64,000 nucleotides of DNA from DATAPE01 sp034667525 (GTDB taxonomy: Bacteria; Actinomycetota; CADDZG01; WHSQ01): NCBI GenBank assembly GCA_034667525.1, contig JAXDJO010000032.1:9322-73321 (forward strand). The letters run 5' to 3'. How positions within the stretch are numbered: the first letter of the stretch is position 1; the number at the start of each line of letters is the position of its first letter. The position numbers were made by a program, and so were the translations under genes. Positions 62,328-64,000 of the stretch are shown in pieces. The notes below the pieces were generated by a model. It saw only the letters and a program-made list of their open reading frames with translations, was not told where the DNA came from and made no database searches.

Positions 62328-63804
62328 CGCTGTCCCCGGATAGCTCTGGGCTCCCGACCGGCGGTGAGATTCCCCGGGCGCGAGCCCATCCCTCGAGACG
62401 CCGATAGGCCTCCGTCTCTCCCACCTCCCCGTCCTCCAGACGTACCTCCATGAGGAAGTCACGCGCCTCGCCTACGAGAGGCCCTGGAGGGATGCCGAGG
62501 AACGCCATGATCTGCCGGCCGTCGAGCTCCGGGCGCATCCGCTCTAGTTGCTCTCTCGCTGCGAGCTCGCTGATCCGCGCTTCCAGCTCGTCCATACGCG
62601 CCGCTAGGACGCGCGCCCGCGTCGCGTTGCGGGTGGTGCAATCTGCCCTGACCAGATCGTTGAGCCCCCCGAGCAAAGGTCCTGCATCCCTCACGTAACG
62701 CCGAACCGCGGAATCGGTCCAGCCCAGACCGTAGGTGTGGAAGCGGTGGTGCAGCGCGATGAGCTCTCTGACATCTGCCACGATGTCGTTCGGGTAGCGC
62801 AGCGCACGCAGTCTCGCTTCCGCCATCTGGGCGCCGACGATCTCGTGATGATGAAAGGAAACGCCGTCCCCCGAGATCCGCCGCGTCTTCGGTTTCCCTA
62901 TGTCATGCAGAAGGGCTGCCAGCCTCAACGGGAGGACGGGCGGCGTTCGTTCGATCACTGCCAGGGTGTGCGCAAAGACATCCTTATGACGGTGGACAGG
63001 GTCCTGTTCGAGCTTCAGAGAAGAAAGCTCGGGGAGGAACAGCTCGGTTAACCCAGTGGTCGCCGCCTCCTCGAGCGCGCGGGCGGGGGCTTCCCCCAAG
63101 AGCAGCTTCGAGAGCTCATCTCGGATGCGCTCCTCCGATACCGTCTTTATCTCGTTCTTCAATCGTCCGATCGCGTCGAGCACATCGTCTGCGATCCGGA
63201 ATCCCAGCTCGGACGCGAACCGGAAAGCACGCAGCATGCGGAGGGGGTCGTCGGTGAAGGAATCCTCGGGATCGCCGGGCGTCCGCAGGATGTGGGCCTG
63301 CAAGTCGGTGAGGCCGCCGTAAGGATCGATAGCAGTCAGTTCAGGAAGGCGTACGGCCATCGCATTGATCGTGAAGTCACGCCGCGACAGATCGGTGCCC
63401 ACGTCGGCGGCAAAGGAGACCTCGGGATGGCGGGAGGCTTGCTTGTAGCGCTCGGTACGGAAGGTGGTGATCTCCATCCTTTTCTCTCGGATCTCCACCC
63501 CCACCGTGCCGAAGCGAACCCCCTGGAGCCACATCTTGGTCGCTACCGGGCGCGTTATCTCCTGGATCTGCTCGGGGGTCGCATCGGTCGACAGATCGAC
63601 GTCGGTCCGGGGGGTGGTCCGCCCCAGCCAGGCGTCGCGCACCGACCCTCCCACAAGGTGCAACTCGTGGTGGGCCTGGCGGAACCGCTCCGCGAGATCG
63701 GCCAGAGGAGCCGTGGGGGCCAGAAGGTCGGCCAGGAAGCTGGTGCCCCCATCCGCCTCCGCGCCCTTTCCAGGAGGGGTTTGCCCCCTCTGCAAAGGTG
63801 TCAT
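62320..63804 (-). CDS. pcnA: CCA tRNA nucleotidyltransferase
   Basis: 494 residues from ATG 63804; ATG 63906 would add 34. Head domain LVGGSVRDAWLGR and DVDLSTDATP (metal ligands), RRDFTINAM, then neck/body and a HD domain LAALLHDIGKPKTR with HHHEIVGAQ. It adds the CCA tail to tRNAs, needed here since none of the four tRNA genes encodes CCA. The first 20-odd residues (TPLQRGQTPPGKGAEADGG) are translated from a GC-rich hairpin region and do not look like the family. Confidence 0.92.
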   Translation of the reverse strand: MTPLQRGQTPPGKGAEADGGTSFLADLLAPTAPLADLAERFRQAHHELHLVGGSVRDAWLGRTTPRTDVDLSTDATPEQIQEITRPVATKMWLQGVRFGTVGVEIREKRMEITTFRTERYKQASRHPEVSFAADVGTDLSRRDFTINAMAVRLPELTAIDPYGGLTDLQAHILRTPGDPEDSFTDDPLRMLRAFRFASELGFRIADDVLDAIGRLKNEIKTVSEERIRDELSKLLLGEAPARALEEAATTGLTELFLPELSSLKLEQDPVHRHKDVFAHTLAVIERTPPVLPLRLAALLHDIGKPKTRRISGDGVSFHHHEIVGAQMAEARLRALRYPNDIVADVRELIALHHRFHTYGLGWTDSAVRRYVRDAGPLLGGLNDLVRADCTTRNATRARVLAARMDELEARISELAAREQLERMRPELDGRQIMAFLGIPPGPLVGEARDFLMEVRLEDGEVGETEAYRRLEGWARARGISPPVGSPELSGDSDG

Positions 63805-63855
63805 CGAGAGCCATTGTCCCCGCCCCGCAGCCTCCCCACCGGGGGGAAGGCGGGG
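63765..63855. repeat. Two consecutive GC-rich hairpins, REP-like
   Basis: 63765-63798: CCTTT ... AAAGG flanking AGGAGGGG / CCCCCTCT with a TTTG loop. 63818-63855: CCCCGCC ... GGCGGGG around CCTCCCC / GGGGGG. The pair resembles intergenic palindromic repeats and overlaps the 5' end of pcnA. No second copy was noticed in this window. Confidence 0.4.
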
Positions 63856-63958
63856 TTTGCGAAGGAAACAGGCCTTTCGCCCGGTCTGTTCCTGCGCGAT
63901 ACTCATGGCTCGGGGGGGGATTAAGAAGTAGTCGCCCCATTGCAGTGGAGGTGCGGCT

Positions 63959-64000
63959 GTGGCCGATACCGAAAAGATGTCCCGAGCGGACGCTGGGCGC
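63959..64000 (+). CDS. Start of a plus-strand gene (3' end outside window)
   Basis: GTG 63959 with GGAGGTG (63947-63953) upstream opens a frame VADTEKMSRADAGR that runs off the window. It is divergent from pcnA. Fourteen codons are too few to name it; in other actinobacteria a cell-wall-related flippase or a Nudix gene often follows here. Confidence 0.4.
   Translation, partial: MADTEKMSRADAGR

Noticed and set aside
1..64000. CRISPR arrays, insertion sequences or prophage
   Set aside because: No regular spacer-repeat pattern, transposase, integrase or phage structural gene was seen.

Overview
The window comes from a high-GC actinobacterium. Evidence: a BldC regulator, inositol-3-phosphate synthase, a mycothiol conjugate amidase-like protein, DUF3151- and DUF5318-type proteins, and the mycobacterium-like order DUF5318 / PBP1 / GT87 / rpsF-ssb-rpsR-rplI / dnaB. 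I cannot assign a genus. A predicted selenoprotein and several conserved genes of unknown function fit an uncultivated or deep-branching lineage, but that is inference.

Layout. 1-3.8 kb: small membrane and transport genes, a DUF3151 protein and a CysE-like acyltransferase. 3.8-8.6 kb: tRNA-Glu, a 4.5-kb accessory block (eroded GntR/ABC transporter operon, small secreted peptide, frameshifted gene, DinB protein, DUF4012 protein), then tRNA-Asp and tRNA-Phe. 8.6-14.5 kb: bldC, a conserved unknown, Leu/Val dehydrogenase and the branched-chain 2-oxoacid dehydrogenase E1a-E1b-E2 operon. 14.5-17.6 kb: tyrosine/homogentisate catabolism (hppD, hmgA, FAH family), convergent with the former. 17.7-31.7 kb: nadB, a PaaG-like protein and most of the de novo purine pathway (purF, L, Q, S, C, B, E, D, A) plus dodecin. 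31.7-39.9 kb: a YyaL-type protein, ArfB, a glycosyltransferase, an unusual FtsH-like AAA protease and Mca. 39.9-45.2 kb: one minus-strand run of hydrolase, MFS, SelW-like selenoprotein, ilvA, nadC and nadA. 45.3-50.8 kb: EtfD-like Fe-S membrane oxidoreductase, methyltransferase, dcd, tRNA-Gly, LLM oxidoreductase, cupin. 51-64 kb: dnaB, ribosomal proteins, ssb, GT87, PBP1, DUF5318, padR-ino1, MFS, methyltransferase, CCA-adding enzyme and the first codons of a further gene.

How the genes fit together. BCAA and tyrosine breakdown feed acyl-CoAs and fumarate/acetoacetate into central metabolism, and the EtfD-like protein could take electrons from acyl-CoA dehydrogenation to the quinone pool. The purine and NAD genes are compact, with many 1-8 bp overlaps.

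The most notable item is a 77-residue SelW/Rdx-family gene at 42998-43231 (minus). It reads through an in-frame TGA at the second redox position (C-A-Q-U) and is followed by a 38-nt hairpin with a GGUCU-containing apical loop, as expected of a bacterial SECIS. Other leads are two ultra-compact divergent gene pairs with overlapping -10 elements and leaderless starts, a LexA-type box before dnaB, a perfect 21-bp operator before padR, and three likely single-base indels at G or C runs that may be assembly errors.
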